Notes: generated by a model not told the origin, from the letters alone. A stretch of 64,000 nt of DNA from Alphaproteobacteria bacterium (GCA_009909065.1 JAAANZ010000031.1:17596-81595); one strand, 5' to 3'; positions 26,352 through 35,036 are shown, counted from the first letter of the stretch. Program-made: numbers and translations.

Positions 26352-27098
26352 ATGACACGTTCCTTCTCCGTCGCTATCGCCTTCGGTGCGCTGGCCCTGA
26401 CCCCGGCCTGCGCCGAGCGCACCGCGGCTGCGGACTCGGAAGTGATGACCCGCGCACAGGTCGAGACAATCGTGCGCGACTACATCATGGAAAACCCGGA
26501 AATCATCGAGGAAGCGCTGGTCGAACTGGGCGAGCGCCAGCGCCAGCAGGAAGCTGAAGCCGCGCGCCAGTCGATCCTCGACAACAGGGATGCGCTCTAC
26601 AACCAGGCCGGCGATCCGGCCATAGGCCCCGAGGATGCCGCGGTGACCGTGGTGGAATTCTTCGATTATCGCTGCGGCTATTGCAAGCGTTCGCTCGATT
26701 TCGTTGCGGGCCTGCCGGCAAAGCATGACGGCCAGGTGCGCGTGGTGTTCAAGGAATACCCGATTCTCAGCCCGCAAAGCCGCCAGGCCGCGCTCGCCGC
26801 GCTCGCCGCCAAGGAGCAGGGCCTTTATTTCGAGATGCACACCGCGCTGATGGAATCCGACACGAAGCTCAGCGATGAGGATATCGACACGATTGCCGAA
26901 GCCGCCGGTGTCGATGTCGCGAAAATGCGCGCCGACATGGAATCCAAGGCGGTGCGGCAGGAACTCTCGCAGATGAGTGAACTGGCCCGCGATCTCGGGG
27001 TGACGGGAACCCCCGCCTTCTTCATCGGGGAGGAAGCGATCCAGGGCGCGAACACGCCGAAAATCACGCAGGTGATCGAGGACAAGCTGGAGGGCTGA
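26352..27098 (+). CDS. DsbA/Com1-like thioredoxin-fold disulfide oxidoreductase
   Basis: This is a 248-residue exported thiol-disulfide oxidoreductase. The N-terminal signal (VAIAFGALALTPACA) is followed by a helical region (VETIVRDYIMENPEIIEEALVEL) typical of Com1/BdbD/ScsC-type DsbA proteins. The thioredoxin fold has the CGYC active site in FFDYRCGYCKRS and the cis-proline loop in GVTGTPAFFIGEE. It follows the M48 protease by 110 bp on the same strand, so it may share the envelope-quality role. A lipoprotein form is possible (Cys at the signal end), but the lipobox is weak. Confidence 0.9.
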   Translation: MTRSFSVAIAFGALALTPACAERTAAADSEVMTRAQVETIVRDYIMENPEIIEEALVELGERQRQQEAEAARQSILDNRDALYNQAGDPAIGPEDAAVTVVEFFDYRCGYCKRSLDFVAGLPAKHDGQVRVVFKEYPILSPQSRQAALAALAAKEQGLYFEMHTALMESDTKLSDEDIDTIAEAAGVDVAKMRADMESKAVRQELSQMSELARDLGVTGTPAFFIGEEAIQGANTPKITQVIEDKLEG

Positions 27099-27104
27099 GG
27101 GCGA

Positions 27105-28646
27105 TCAGCCGCGCGGCACAGCGCCGATCCCTGCAAGGAAATCATCGGACAGGCGGCGCATCTCGGCCAGCTCGCCCTCATCCTTCTTTTCGAGATTCTT
27201 CATGACGAGACCCATGCGGCCATTCTCCTTCAGCCGCTCGCGATGGGTGTCGAGGAAAGTCCAGTAAAGATAGTTGAACGGACAGGCCCTTTCGCCGGTC
27301 CGGCGGGTCGGGCTGTAAACGCAGCTCGAGCAGAAATCCGACATCTTGTTGATATAATTGGCGCTGGCGGCATAGGGTTTCGAGGCCATGAGGCCGCCAT
27401 CGGCAAAGATGGCCATGCCATGCGTGTTGGGAAGCTCGACCCATTCATAGGCATCGGCATAGACGATCATGTACCATTCATTGACCTCGCCAGGATGGAT
27501 TCCCGCCAGCAGGGCGAAATTGCCCGTCACCATAAGGCGCTGGATATGATGGGAATAGGCATGGTCGCGGCTGTGAAGGACCGCTTCGCGCAGGCAGGCC
27601 ATGTCGGTCTCGCCGGTCCAGTAAAAGTCCGGCAGGGCCCGGTCGGCCCCGAAATGATTGGTCTCGCGGTAGCCGGGCATGCGCCACCAGTAGAGGCCGC
27701 GCACATATTCCCGCCAGCCGAGGATCTGGCGGATGAAGCCCTCGACGGCATTCAAAGGGGCATGGCCCCTCTTCCAGGCCGTCTCGGCGCGCCGGCAGAC
27801 ATCGAGAGGGTCCAGCAGGCCGAGATTGAGATAAGCTGACAGCAGCGAGTGCCAGAGAAACGCCTCCTGCCGGGCCATGGCGTCCTGAAAGTCGCCGAAA
27901 TTCGGCAGGATGTCATTGATGAAGTGGTCGCGCGCGGCCTCCGCCTCGCTGCGAGTGACCCCCCACCGGAACGCGCGCAAGGTCCCGAAGTGATCGGGAA
28001 ACCGTGTCTCGACCATGTCAATCACTTCGCGGGTGATCTTATCGGGGCGGAAATCGCGCCGGTGTGGCGTGTCCTTGCTGGCCGGAAGGGATCTGCGATT
28101 GTCCTGATCGAAATTCCAGGCGCCGCCGGCCGGTTTGTCACCTTCCATGAGCAGGCCGGTGCGCCGGCGCATGTCACGGTAGAAATACTCCATCCGCAGC
28201 GATTTGCGCCCCTCCGCCCAGTCGGCGAAATCACGGATTGATGCAATGAACCGGGTATCCTCACGCAGTTCGACCGGACAACCGAAATGGCCCTCCCATT
28301 CCTCCATGTCGGACAGGAGGCGCCATTCGCCCGGCCGGGTGACAATCACCCGCTCGATCCCGTCAATCTCGTCGAGGGTGCGCGCCGTCTGCGCTTTCAG
28401 GCTGCCTTCATTGCCGGGATCATCAAGGCGGACATAACGCACCTGCCAGCCCGCCTCGCGCAATTCCTCGGCGAAATGGCGCATGGCAGAGAAGACGAGC
28501 ACAAGCTTCTGCTTGTGATGGCGCACATAGGTCGCCTCGGACATGACCTCGGCCATCAGGACGGTGTCACGATCCGCGTCGGCGCCGTCGAGCGCTGCGA
28601 TATCCGGCGTCAGCTGGTCGCCGAGGATGAGGCGCAGGCTGGCCAC
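27105..28646 (-). CDS. FeS-type bacterial cryptochrome/(6-4) photolyase
   Basis: This 513-residue protein belongs to the PhrB/FeS-BCP branch, which repairs (6-4) photoproducts and binds FAD, a lumazine-type antenna and a [4Fe-4S] cluster. It starts with the distinctive MASLRLILGDQLTPDI. The four cluster cysteines fit TDMACLREAV plus FCSSCVYSPTRRTGERACPF. It starts at a GTG and is the last gene of the chrR-like/DUF6134/photolyase operon behind a TGATCC-N16-CGTAA promoter. That promoter is shared with the phrB operon, so both photolyases are probably induced together. Confidence 0.93.
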   Translation of the reverse strand: MASLRLILGDQLTPDIAALDGADADRDTVLMAEVMSEATYVRHHKQKLVLVFSAMRHFAEELREAGWQVRYVRLDDPGNEGSLKAQTARTLDEIDGIERVIVTRPGEWRLLSDMEEWEGHFGCPVELREDTRFIASIRDFADWAEGRKSLRMEYFYRDMRRRTGLLMEGDKPAGGAWNFDQDNRRSLPASKDTPHRRDFRPDKITREVIDMVETRFPDHFGTLRAFRWGVTRSEAEAARDHFINDILPNFGDFQDAMARQEAFLWHSLLSAYLNLGLLDPLDVCRRAETAWKRGHAPLNAVEGFIRQILGWREYVRGLYWWRMPGYRETNHFGADRALPDFYWTGETDMACLREAVLHSRDHAYSHHIQRLMVTGNFALLAGIHPGEVNEWYMIVYADAYEWVELPNTHGMAIFADGGLMASKPYAASANYINKMSDFCSSCVYSPTRRTGERACPFNYLYWTFLDTHRERLKENGRMGLVMKNLEKKDEGELAEMRRLSDDFLAGIGAVPRG

Positions 28647-29370
28647 GCCTCAGTAGGGCTCGCCGCAGGACATAGTCGATCTTCTGGCCGCGCGCTTCGA
28701 AAGCCAGCTTCACCCAGCGGTCCTGATCGTCATACCAGAGCGTGACATCGATGTCGGAATCCATGAGGAATTTACGCGCCTCAACCGGCTCGCCTCCGGC
28801 CATGATAGTCTCCCGGCCGAGCGGCTGGACATCGACCTCGATCACCTCGCCGCTCTCGGTTGACAGGATCCGGTCGGTCTCGGTCTGCCAGATATTCCAG
28901 TGGCTGGCCGGGATGATCGTGGCCGGCAATTCGCCCTCGAACGCGGTTCCGTTCACTTCCAGACGGGGGCCGTCCCGCCGGGCGGTGACCGATTTGCGCG
29001 CGCCGTCATCATTCACTTCGCCCTCGACCGCCTGGATATAACCGTCCTGCCAGGTCTCGCGCGCATCCAGGCGATAGCGGAAAAGCGTGATCGGCCCGAG
29101 CCCGGCCCTGAGATCCACATCGATGACGGCTTCAAGCTGGCCGGCCGCGTTTTCCTCGAAGCGGACGATATGCGTGCCGAAATCGCTGCCCTGGCGATAG
29201 ACATCGAAATGGATCGTGTCGCCCGGCTCCGGCTGCCAGGCGAAATCCCGCGGTTCCATCCCGGCCGATGGGCTTTCCACAGTGTCGCCATGCGCGGCAT
29301 GTGCTCCCAGGCTGGCCGCCAGGGCGGCCACAGCCATGCGAAACAAATGTCGTGGACGTGAAAGGATCAA
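28567..29370 (-). CDS. Secreted DUF6134-like protein
   Basis: This exported protein has signal peptide AVAALAASLGAHAAHGD and a beta-rich domain. The segment IHFDVYRQGSDFGTHIVRFEE, then LFRYRLDARETWQDGYI, then ASHWNIWQTETDRILST resembles DUF6134; its function is unknown. The ATG at 29370 overlaps the chrR-like stop by 4 bp. The frame as read runs 80 bp into the photolyase gene, giving an arginine-rich tail unlike the family. One extra C in the CCC run near 28655 would instead end the protein at 28650 (a few bases before the photolyase GTG), which I think is the true end. Confidence 0.6.
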   Translation of the reverse strand: MILSRPRHLFRMAVAALAASLGAHAAHGDTVESPSAGMEPRDFAWQPEPGDTIHFDVYRQGSDFGTHIVRFEENAAGQLEAVIDVDLRAGLGPITLFRYRLDARETWQDGYIQAVEGEVNDDGARKSVTARRDGPRLEVNGTAFEGELPATIIPASHWNIWQTETDRILSTESGEVIEVDVQPLGRETIMAGGEPVEARKFLMDSDIDVTLWYDDQDRWVKLAFEARGQKIDYVLRRALLRRGQPAPHPRRPADAGYRSARRRRRGS

Positions 29371-29912
29371 CTCAACCTCCAGAAGCGTTTGGGCGCGCGG
29401 GCAACAAAGCAGATGCAGGCTGTCGGCCCGCCCGCGCCGGGCCTGTGGGATTGCCCTGGCACCCCGATAACGAGATCGCCAACGGTAAAGTTTCCCTCCG
29501 CCACCTGCAGCTCGCCGCGCAGCACGACCGTGGCCTCGGTGACGGAATGGCCGTGAGCGGGAACGAACTGGCCCGGCTCAAGGCGCATGAAAGCTCCCCC
29601 GCGCACCCCCGCGCGGGCATGACGCACGCCCGAAAGCCCCCGCCGCCAGCGCAATTGGTCAAAGTCGCGTGCCAGTATGTCAGCTACCGGCAGATACGGC
29701 GTCTTTCTTGCCCTGCCACGGCGCGTTTCTTCGTCGCCCTTTACGGGCGCGGAATTTTCGAGCAGGGCCCCGCCGACCGCGTCCCAGACAGTCGCGACCT
29801 CCGCGCCCTGGCGGCTGAGATGGACATGCAGCTCGCCCGCCAGCATGAGCGCGGGCGGAAGGCTGCTGGTGGCATGGTCGAGCATGAAGGAATGATAGGC
29901 TGATTGGCTCAA
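29367..29912 (-). CDS. ChrR-like cupin (anti-sigma factor family) with degenerate N-terminal zinc motif
   Basis: This 181-residue protein is homologous along its length to ChrR, the zinc anti-sigma factor of RpoE in Rhodobacter. The N-terminal domain keeps the family's VWDAVGGALLENSAPV. Where ChrR has HLSLCDEC, it reads HLSRQGAE, so both zinc cysteines are gone. The C-terminal cupin keeps its metal ligands (PAHGHSVTE and SHRPG) after the LRWRRGLSGV start. No sigma factor gene is adjacent. The cupin may still sense an oxidant or act without zinc in the ASD domain. It heads the operon and has an ECF11-like promoter. Confidence 0.8.
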   Translation of the reverse strand: MSQSAYHSFMLDHATSSLPPALMLAGELHVHLSRQGAEVATVWDAVGGALLENSAPVKGDEETRRGRARKTPYLPVADILARDFDQLRWRRGLSGVRHARAGVRGGAFMRLEPGQFVPAHGHSVTEATVVLRGELQVAEGNFTVGDLVIGVPGQSHRPGAGGPTACICFVARAPKRFWRLS

Positions 29913-29943
29913 GCTTTGGGTCCGTTCGGCGGTGTTTTCTCAA

Positions 29944-29971
29944 TTTACGGGCCTTCGGGCCATGCGGATCA
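29944..29971 (-). promoter_or_regulatory. ECF (RpoE/ChrR, ECF11-like) promoter for the chrR-like/photolyase operon
   Basis: On the minus strand: TGATCC (29971-29966), a 16-bp spacer, then CGTAAA (29949-29944), 31 bp before the ATG at 29912. This has the same elements and spacing as the site in front of phrB. Confidence 0.65.
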
Positions 29972-30050
29972 GTCTCGACTGCTTGTCTTGGCGCGCCTCG
30001 GCCCATAACCTACGACACGAAGGCTGTTTCACCTGCCGGGACCTGTTTGC

Positions 30051-31058
30051 ATGACCATCCACTCTTCCGTAATCGACGCCATCGGGGACACGCCGCTCAT
30101 TCGCCTGAGGCGCGCCTCGGAAGAAACCGGGTGTGAGATCCTCGGGAAGGCGGAGTTCCTGAACCCCGGCCAGTCGGTCAAGGATCGCGCGGCACTCGGC
30201 ATCATTCGCGACGCCGAACGCAAGGGACAGCTGAAGCCCGGGGGAACGATCGTCGAGGGCACGGCCGGAAACACGGGTATTGGTTTGGCGCTTGTCGGCA
30301 ACGCACTGGGCTACAAGACCGTCATCGTCTTTCCGCGTACGCAGAGCCAGGAAAAGAAGGACGCGATCCGCATCCTCGGCGCGAAACTCGTCGAGGTGGA
30401 CGCGGTCCCTTATTCCAACCCGAATCACTATGCACGTTATTCCGGGCGGCTCGCGGAAGAACTGAATGACAGCGAGCCGGGCGGCGCGATCTGGGCCAAC
30501 CAGTTCGACAATACCGCCAACCGGCAGGTCCATGCCGAGACCACCGGGCCAGAAATCTTCGAACAGACCGATGGCCGGGTGGACGGCTTCATCTGCGCGG
30601 TCGGCTCGGGCGGTACGCTCGCCGGCGTGGCCGAGGCGCTGCGCGCGCGGAAGCCCGGGGTAAAGATCGGTATTGCCGACCCGGGCGGCGCCTCCCTGTT
30701 CAATTATTATGCTCATGGCGAGCTGAAATCGGAGGGCACCTCGATCACCGAAGGCATCGGGCAGAGCCGCATCACGGCCAATCTGGAAGGTCTCGATGTC
30801 GATCATGCCTATCGCTGCGAGGATCCCGAGGCACTGGACATCCTGTTCCGGCTGGTGCTGGAGGAAGGGCTCTGCCTTGGCGGCTCGGCCGGGATCAATG
30901 TCGCCGGCGCCATCAGGCTGGCCCGGGAAATGGGGCCCGGCCACACGATCGTGACGATCCTGTGCGACTATGGAAACCGCTACCAGTCGAAACTCTACAA
31001 CCCGCAATTCCTGCGGTCGAAAGACCTGCCCGTGCCCCCCTGGATGGAGGAAGAATGA
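30051..31058 (+). CDS. Cysteine synthase A / cysteine desulfhydrase-like PLP enzyme
   Basis: This 335-residue fold-type II PLP enzyme is related to O-acetylserine sulfhydrylase and the bacterial Cds1 cysteine desulfhydrases. The PLP lysine is in NPGQSVKDRAALG and the phosphate loop is EGTAGNTGIGLAL. NPNHYARYSGRLAEEL is the long insertion I associate with the Cds1-like branch, and SAGINVAGAIRLA lies near the C-terminus. It is divergent from the chrR-like operon and overlaps the sulfurtransferase gene by 4 bp. Whether it makes or degrades cysteine cannot be decided from sequence; the operon context favours degradation/H2S formation. Confidence 0.85.
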   Translation: MTIHSSVIDAIGDTPLIRLRRASEETGCEILGKAEFLNPGQSVKDRAALGIIRDAERKGQLKPGGTIVEGTAGNTGIGLALVGNALGYKTVIVFPRTQSQEKKDAIRILGAKLVEVDAVPYSNPNHYARYSGRLAEELNDSEPGGAIWANQFDNTANRQVHAETTGPEIFEQTDGRVDGFICAVGSGGTLAGVAEALRARKPGVKIGIADPGGASLFNYYAHGELKSEGTSITEGIGQSRITANLEGLDVDHAYRCEDPEALDILFRLVLEEGLCLGGSAGINVAGAIRLAREMGPGHTIVTILCDYGNRYQSKLYNPQFLRSKDLPVPPWMEEE

Positions 31059-31909
31059 GCCAGCGCGACGGATCTCCCCTGGTCTCGGCCGAATGGCTGA
31101 AAGCCCATATCGATGCGCCCGACCTGCGCGTCATCGAGGCGACATGGTTCCCGCCCTGGACCCATGAGCGCGGCGCCGCGCGCACGGCCTATGAAACCGG
31201 CCATATTCCCGGCGCCGTATTTTTCGACATTGACGAGATTGCCGACCCTGACGCGCCACTGCCGCACACCTTGCCCGATACGGTGGTCTTCTCGGCGCGG
31301 ATCCGCAAGCTCGGGCTGGGCGACGGCAACCGGCTCATCATCTATGACCGAAATGGCTTTTGCGCCTCGGCGCGCGCCTGGTGGATGTTGCGGACCATGG
31401 GGCACACGGATGTGCGCGTGCTCAATGGCGGCTATGACGCCTGGCAGGCCGTGGGCGGCGAGAGTGAGGACATGCCTCCGCAGCCGGTCGAGCGACACTT
31501 CACGCCGCGCATGCGCGGCGACCTCGTGCGCACCCTGCCTCAGATGGAGAGTCTCGTCGAAGCCGGCGGGCCCGCCACCATCCTCGATGCACGACCGGCC
31601 GGTCGGTTTGCCGGCGAGGCACCGGAACCGCGCGAGGGGCTTGCCTCCGGCCATATCCCGACCAGCCGGAACCTGCCCGCCTCATCGCTTGTCACCGAGG
31701 CCGGGTTCATGAAACCGGCCGAAGCCTTGCAGCCTGTCTTCGACGGCGTGACCGGCCCGGTCGTGACGACATGCGGGTCGGGCGTGAGCGCCTGCATCCT
31801 GGCCCTGGCCCTGGCCGAGGCCGGTCATGAGGATGTCGCGGTCTATGACGGCTCGTGGAGTGAATGGGCCGAGGGCGGCATGCGCCCGATCGAAACGGGC
31901 CCGGCGTGA
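31055..31909 (+). CDS. sseA: 3-mercaptopyruvate sulfurtransferase (rhodanese family)
   Basis: This 284-residue protein has two rhodanese domains: an inactive N-terminal one with VFSARIRKLGLGDGNRLIIYD and a C-terminal one with the catalytic loop TTCGSGVSACILA. CGSGV is characteristic of mercaptopyruvate rather than thiosulfate sulfurtransferases. The ATG at 31055 overlaps the cysK-like stop. The gene is translationally coupled to both neighbours, so sulfur from cysteine may be shuttled through 3-mercaptopyruvate here. Confidence 0.9.
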   Translation: MSQRDGSPLVSAEWLKAHIDAPDLRVIEATWFPPWTHERGAARTAYETGHIPGAVFFDIDEIADPDAPLPHTLPDTVVFSARIRKLGLGDGNRLIIYDRNGFCASARAWWMLRTMGHTDVRVLNGGYDAWQAVGGESEDMPPQPVERHFTPRMRGDLVRTLPQMESLVEAGGPATILDARPAGRFAGEAPEPREGLASGHIPTSRNLPASSLVTEAGFMKPAEALQPVFDGVTGPVVTTCGSGVSACILALALAEAGHEDVAVYDGSWSEWAEGGMRPIETGPA

Positions 31910-33066
31910 GCGAAAACAAGCCTTCCACGCGCCTTATCCATACTCGCGGCCCGCGGCTTGACCCGCCCGTGGTCAACCCCCCGCTGGAGCGGGCCTCGAC
32001 CGTCCTGTTCGACGATCCCGAAAGGCTGTATGCGGACAAGCCTTCCTATGCGCGCATGGGGCTGGGCGTTCACCGGGAACTGGAAGCCGCGCTGAGCGCG
32101 CTGGAGGGCGGGCAGGGTGTCCAACTTGCGCCTTCGGGCCTTGCCGCCTGCGCGCTTGCCATCGCCTGCCTTGTCGAGGCGGGTGACCATGTCCTGATCG
32201 CCGACACGCTTTATGGCCCTACACGGCGTTTCTGTGAAAAGCGGCTGAAACGGATGGGCGTGGAAGTCACGCGGTTTCCCCCGCGGATCGGGCGCGGAAT
32301 CGAGCGCCTGTTCCAGCCCAATACGCGCGCCGTCTACCTGGAATCGCCCGGCTCGCTGACCTTCGAGATCATGGATACGCCGGCCCTGGTCGAAGCGGCC
32401 GGGTCACGCGACATTTACACGGTGATCGACAATACCTGGTCGGGCGGGCTGTATCACCAGCCGCTGGCGCTGGGCGTCGACCTGTCAGTGCAGGCCCTGA
32501 CCAAATATGCGATCGGCCATGCCGACGGGTTTGGCGGCGCCGTCATGGCGCGCAGCGCCGCGGTGGCGCAGAATGTGTCCGAGTGCGCCGGGGAATGGGG
32601 CATTGCGCTTGGCCCCGAGGAGGCCTGGCTTGCCCTGCGCGGGCTGCGCACGCTGTCCACCCGGCTGCGGGCCCATGATGAGTCTGCCCGCAAGCTTGCC
32701 GCCTGGCTGGAGGCGCGCCCCGAGGTCGCAAGGCTCATCCATCCGGCTTTCGACAGCCACCCCGATCACGCGATCTGGAAGCGCGACTTCACCGGGGCCT
32801 CAGGCCTGTTCGGGTTCGTGCTGCAGCCACAGCCCGACGGGGCGGTGAATGCCTTCCTGCGCGCCCTCGACCTGTTCGGGATGGGCTTTTCCTGGGGCGG
32901 TTTCGAGAGCTTGCTTATCCCGTGCGATCCGCAACTCAGGCGTCTGCCCGGTGACTGGACGCAGGAACGCCCCGGCCCGCTCATGCGTATCCATGTCGGC
33001 CTGGAAGACCCCGATGACCTGATCGCCGATCTCGAAGCGGCCATGCAGCATCTGTCAGCGGGCTGA
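31906..33066 (+). CDS. metC: Cystathionine beta-lyase
   Basis: This 386-residue Cys/Met-metabolism PLP enzyme cleaves cystathionine to homocysteine, pyruvate and ammonia. The PLP lysine is in VQALTKYAIGHADGFGG, and TVIDNTWSGGLYHQPLALG precedes it. The N-terminal substrate region is STRLIHTRGP, and GGFESLLIP closes the active site as in MetC. It starts with GTG at 31906 in a GTGA overlap with sseA, ending the three-gene sulfur operon. Confidence 0.92.
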   Translation: MSENKPSTRLIHTRGPRLDPPVVNPPLERASTVLFDDPERLYADKPSYARMGLGVHRELEAALSALEGGQGVQLAPSGLAACALAIACLVEAGDHVLIADTLYGPTRRFCEKRLKRMGVEVTRFPPRIGRGIERLFQPNTRAVYLESPGSLTFEIMDTPALVEAAGSRDIYTVIDNTWSGGLYHQPLALGVDLSVQALTKYAIGHADGFGGAVMARSAAVAQNVSECAGEWGIALGPEEAWLALRGLRTLSTRLRAHDESARKLAAWLEARPEVARLIHPAFDSHPDHAIWKRDFTGASGLFGFVLQPQPDGAVNAFLRALDLFGMGFSWGGFESLLIPCDPQLRRLPGDWTQERPGPLMRIHVGLEDPDDLIADLEAAMQHLSAG

Positions 33067-33083
33067 AAGCCCGATCGGGAAAT

Positions 33084-34031
33084 TCACAGGATTGTCTGGA
33101 AACGAATGACCGCCGGCAGGATCAGGACGCCCAGCAGGACCGGGAAAACGAAGAGAATCAGAGGCACGGTCATCTTCGCGGGCAGTGCCATGGCCTTTTC
33201 CTCCGCCAGCAGGATACGGCGCTGGCGCATGTCCGTGGAGAAGATGCGTAGCGTCTGGCCGAGACTCGTGCCCATCTCCTCGGCCTGGCGCAGCATCGTG
33301 GCCAGTGATCCGGCCTCTTCAAGGCCCACCCGGTCGGCAAAGGCGCGCCACGCAGCGCGCCGCGAACGCCCGGCGCGCATTTCCAGCGCCAGTGTCTTCA
33401 GGTTCAGTGACAGTTCGCGATGGCGGTGCTGCAATTCATCTGACACGCGCATCACAGCGGCATCGAGGCTGAGGCCGGCCTCAACGCAAGCGACCAGAAG
33501 GTCCATCATGTCCGGAAAGCCCTCCGAACACTGGCGCGACTTTGCATCGATCTTCTTGTCGACCCAGATCCCCGGACCGGCAAGGCCGGCCAGCGCAAGC
33601 AGGCCACTGGCGGCGAAGGGGAACCAGTCCGGCAGGTTCATCTGTGCCAGCCGTGGCAGTGCCAGCAGGAGCAGGAGCTGTGGCGCGAGCAGCCCGGCAA
33701 TCCGCGCGGCAAAGAAATAGGGCACGGCCCGCGGAGAGGTATAGCCCGCCCGGATCAGGCGGAACCGGATGGAGCTGACCTCCCGCCCTTCGGCCGGAGC
33801 CGCACGCTCGGCGAGCCGGCCGACTGCCTCCATCACGGGCGAGCGTTTCGCGTCCCCGCTGCCGGCTTGGGCCGCCGCCGCGCCCTGGCCGCGCCGCAAC
33901 CGCTCGCCAATCCGCTCGGATGCGCCCGCCGCGCGCAACAGCGACAACACGCCCGGCAAGGCCGCGACGACCGCCAGCAAGAACAAGCCGGCAGCAAGCC
34001 ATGTGACGGGGAGGGACTCGATCGCGCTCAT
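33084..34031 (-). CDS. tadC: Tad pilus assembly membrane protein TadC (T2SF family)
   Basis: This 315-residue inner-membrane platform protein of the Flp/Tad pilus has the T2SF domain (FPDMMDLLVACVEAGLSLDAAVMRV, EEMGTSLGQTLRIFSTDMRQRR) and four membrane segments including the C-terminal FVFPVLLGVLILPAVI. It is the last gene of the minus-strand tad/cpa operon, 5 bp downstream of tadB. Confidence 0.92.
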   Translation of the reverse strand: MSAIESLPVTWLAAGLFLLAVVAALPGVLSLLRAAGASERIGERLRRGQGAAAAQAGSGDAKRSPVMEAVGRLAERAAPAEGREVSSIRFRLIRAGYTSPRAVPYFFAARIAGLLAPQLLLLLALPRLAQMNLPDWFPFAASGLLALAGLAGPGIWVDKKIDAKSRQCSEGFPDMMDLLVACVEAGLSLDAAVMRVSDELQHRHRELSLNLKTLALEMRAGRSRRAAWRAFADRVGLEEAGSLATMLRQAEEMGTSLGQTLRIFSTDMRQRRILLAEEKAMALPAKMTVPLILFVFPVLLGVLILPAVIRFQTIL

Positions 34032-34036
34032 GGACC

Positions 34037-35029
34037 TCAGAACCTGAAATTGATCATGCGGTTCATCACGATATTGCCGATCACCATCCAGGTGAAAAAT
34101 CCGCCAAGGCCATACTGGAAAAGCTTTTCATGCATGACGAGGCCGTAGAATTCCGGCCGGATGAAATGAATACCCGCCATCACCACGAAAGGCGCCGCTG
34201 TCAGGATCATCGCCGACGCTCGCCCTTCGGCCGATGCCGACTTGACCTTCAGCCGCAGGGTCTGGCGGTCGCGCACCGTCGCGGCATTGGTCTTCAACAG
34301 ATCGCAGAGATTGCCGCCCGTGCGCTCCTGAAGCCGGACGGTGGCGGCAAACAGTTCGATATCCTCATTGCCCGCGCGCAGGGCGAGACGCTCAACGGCC
34401 TGGGTCAGCGAGAAGCCGTATGCGATCTCATCGGCGGCCATGCCGAATTCGGTGCCGATCGGGTCTGGCATCTCGCGGGCGACGAGGGCCACCGCCGAGG
34501 GCACGGGATGACCCGCTTCCAGGCTGCGCACGACAATCTGCAGGGCGTCCGGCAATTGTCTTGCAAGCTGTGAGGCGCGCCGGCCGGCAAGGAACTTCAG
34601 AACCCCGAGCGGGGCCGTCAGGAAAAGCAATACCCCGACGCCGGCCCCCACCAGCCAGGCCTCGAACCGCCAGCCGATGCCGAGGGCAATCATGATGGCA
34701 AGGGCTGCCGACATCATCGCCCAGCGCACCGGCCGGAACGTCACGCCTGACCGGGTGATCAGACTGTTAAGCCGGCGCACCGCGAGTTTGAAATCGCCCT
34801 TTTCGTCAAGCGCGCGCTGGCGACGCAGCTCGACGATCAGCTCATTCGTGCTGGCCGCCTTTTCCTTGAAGCGCAGGCGGCGGTTCATGATCTGGCGGGT
34901 GCGAACCTCGCCATAGAGCCCGGTCAGGGACTGGACCAGAAGCACGAGCGCGCCAAGCGCGAGGATCACGGCCATCACCGTGGTCGTGTCATATTCGGTC
35001 GGATCGAGAAGGCCGGGGTCGAAAGGCAT
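34037..35029 (-). CDS. tadB: Tad pilus assembly membrane protein TadB (T2SF family)
   Basis: This 330-residue platform protein pairs with TadC under the CpaF ATPase. The T2SF motif is visible as LPDALQIVVRSLEAGHPVPSAVALVA, and RTGGNLCDLLKTNAATVRDRQTLRLK lies in the cytoplasmic loop. An N-terminal TM (VILALGALVLLVQSL) and C-terminal TMs are present. It lies 7 bp after cpaF. Confidence 0.92.
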   Translation of the reverse strand: MPFDPGLLDPTEYDTTTVMAVILALGALVLLVQSLTGLYGEVRTRQIMNRRLRFKEKAASTNELIVELRRQRALDEKGDFKLAVRRLNSLITRSGVTFRPVRWAMMSAALAIMIALGIGWRFEAWLVGAGVGVLLFLTAPLGVLKFLAGRRASQLARQLPDALQIVVRSLEAGHPVPSAVALVAREMPDPIGTEFGMAADEIAYGFSLTQAVERLALRAGNEDIELFAATVRLQERTGGNLCDLLKTNAATVRDRQTLRLKVKSASAEGRASAMILTAAPFVVMAGIHFIRPEFYGLVMHEKLFQYGLGGFFTWMVIGNIVMNRMINFRF

Positions 35030-35036
35030 TTTGCGC

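Noticed and set aside
26796-26816. GCCGCGCTC repeats in the DsbA-like gene as a tandem duplication
   Set aside because: A 9-bp alanine/leucine repeat in frame and compatible with a normal helix; no evidence of insertion.
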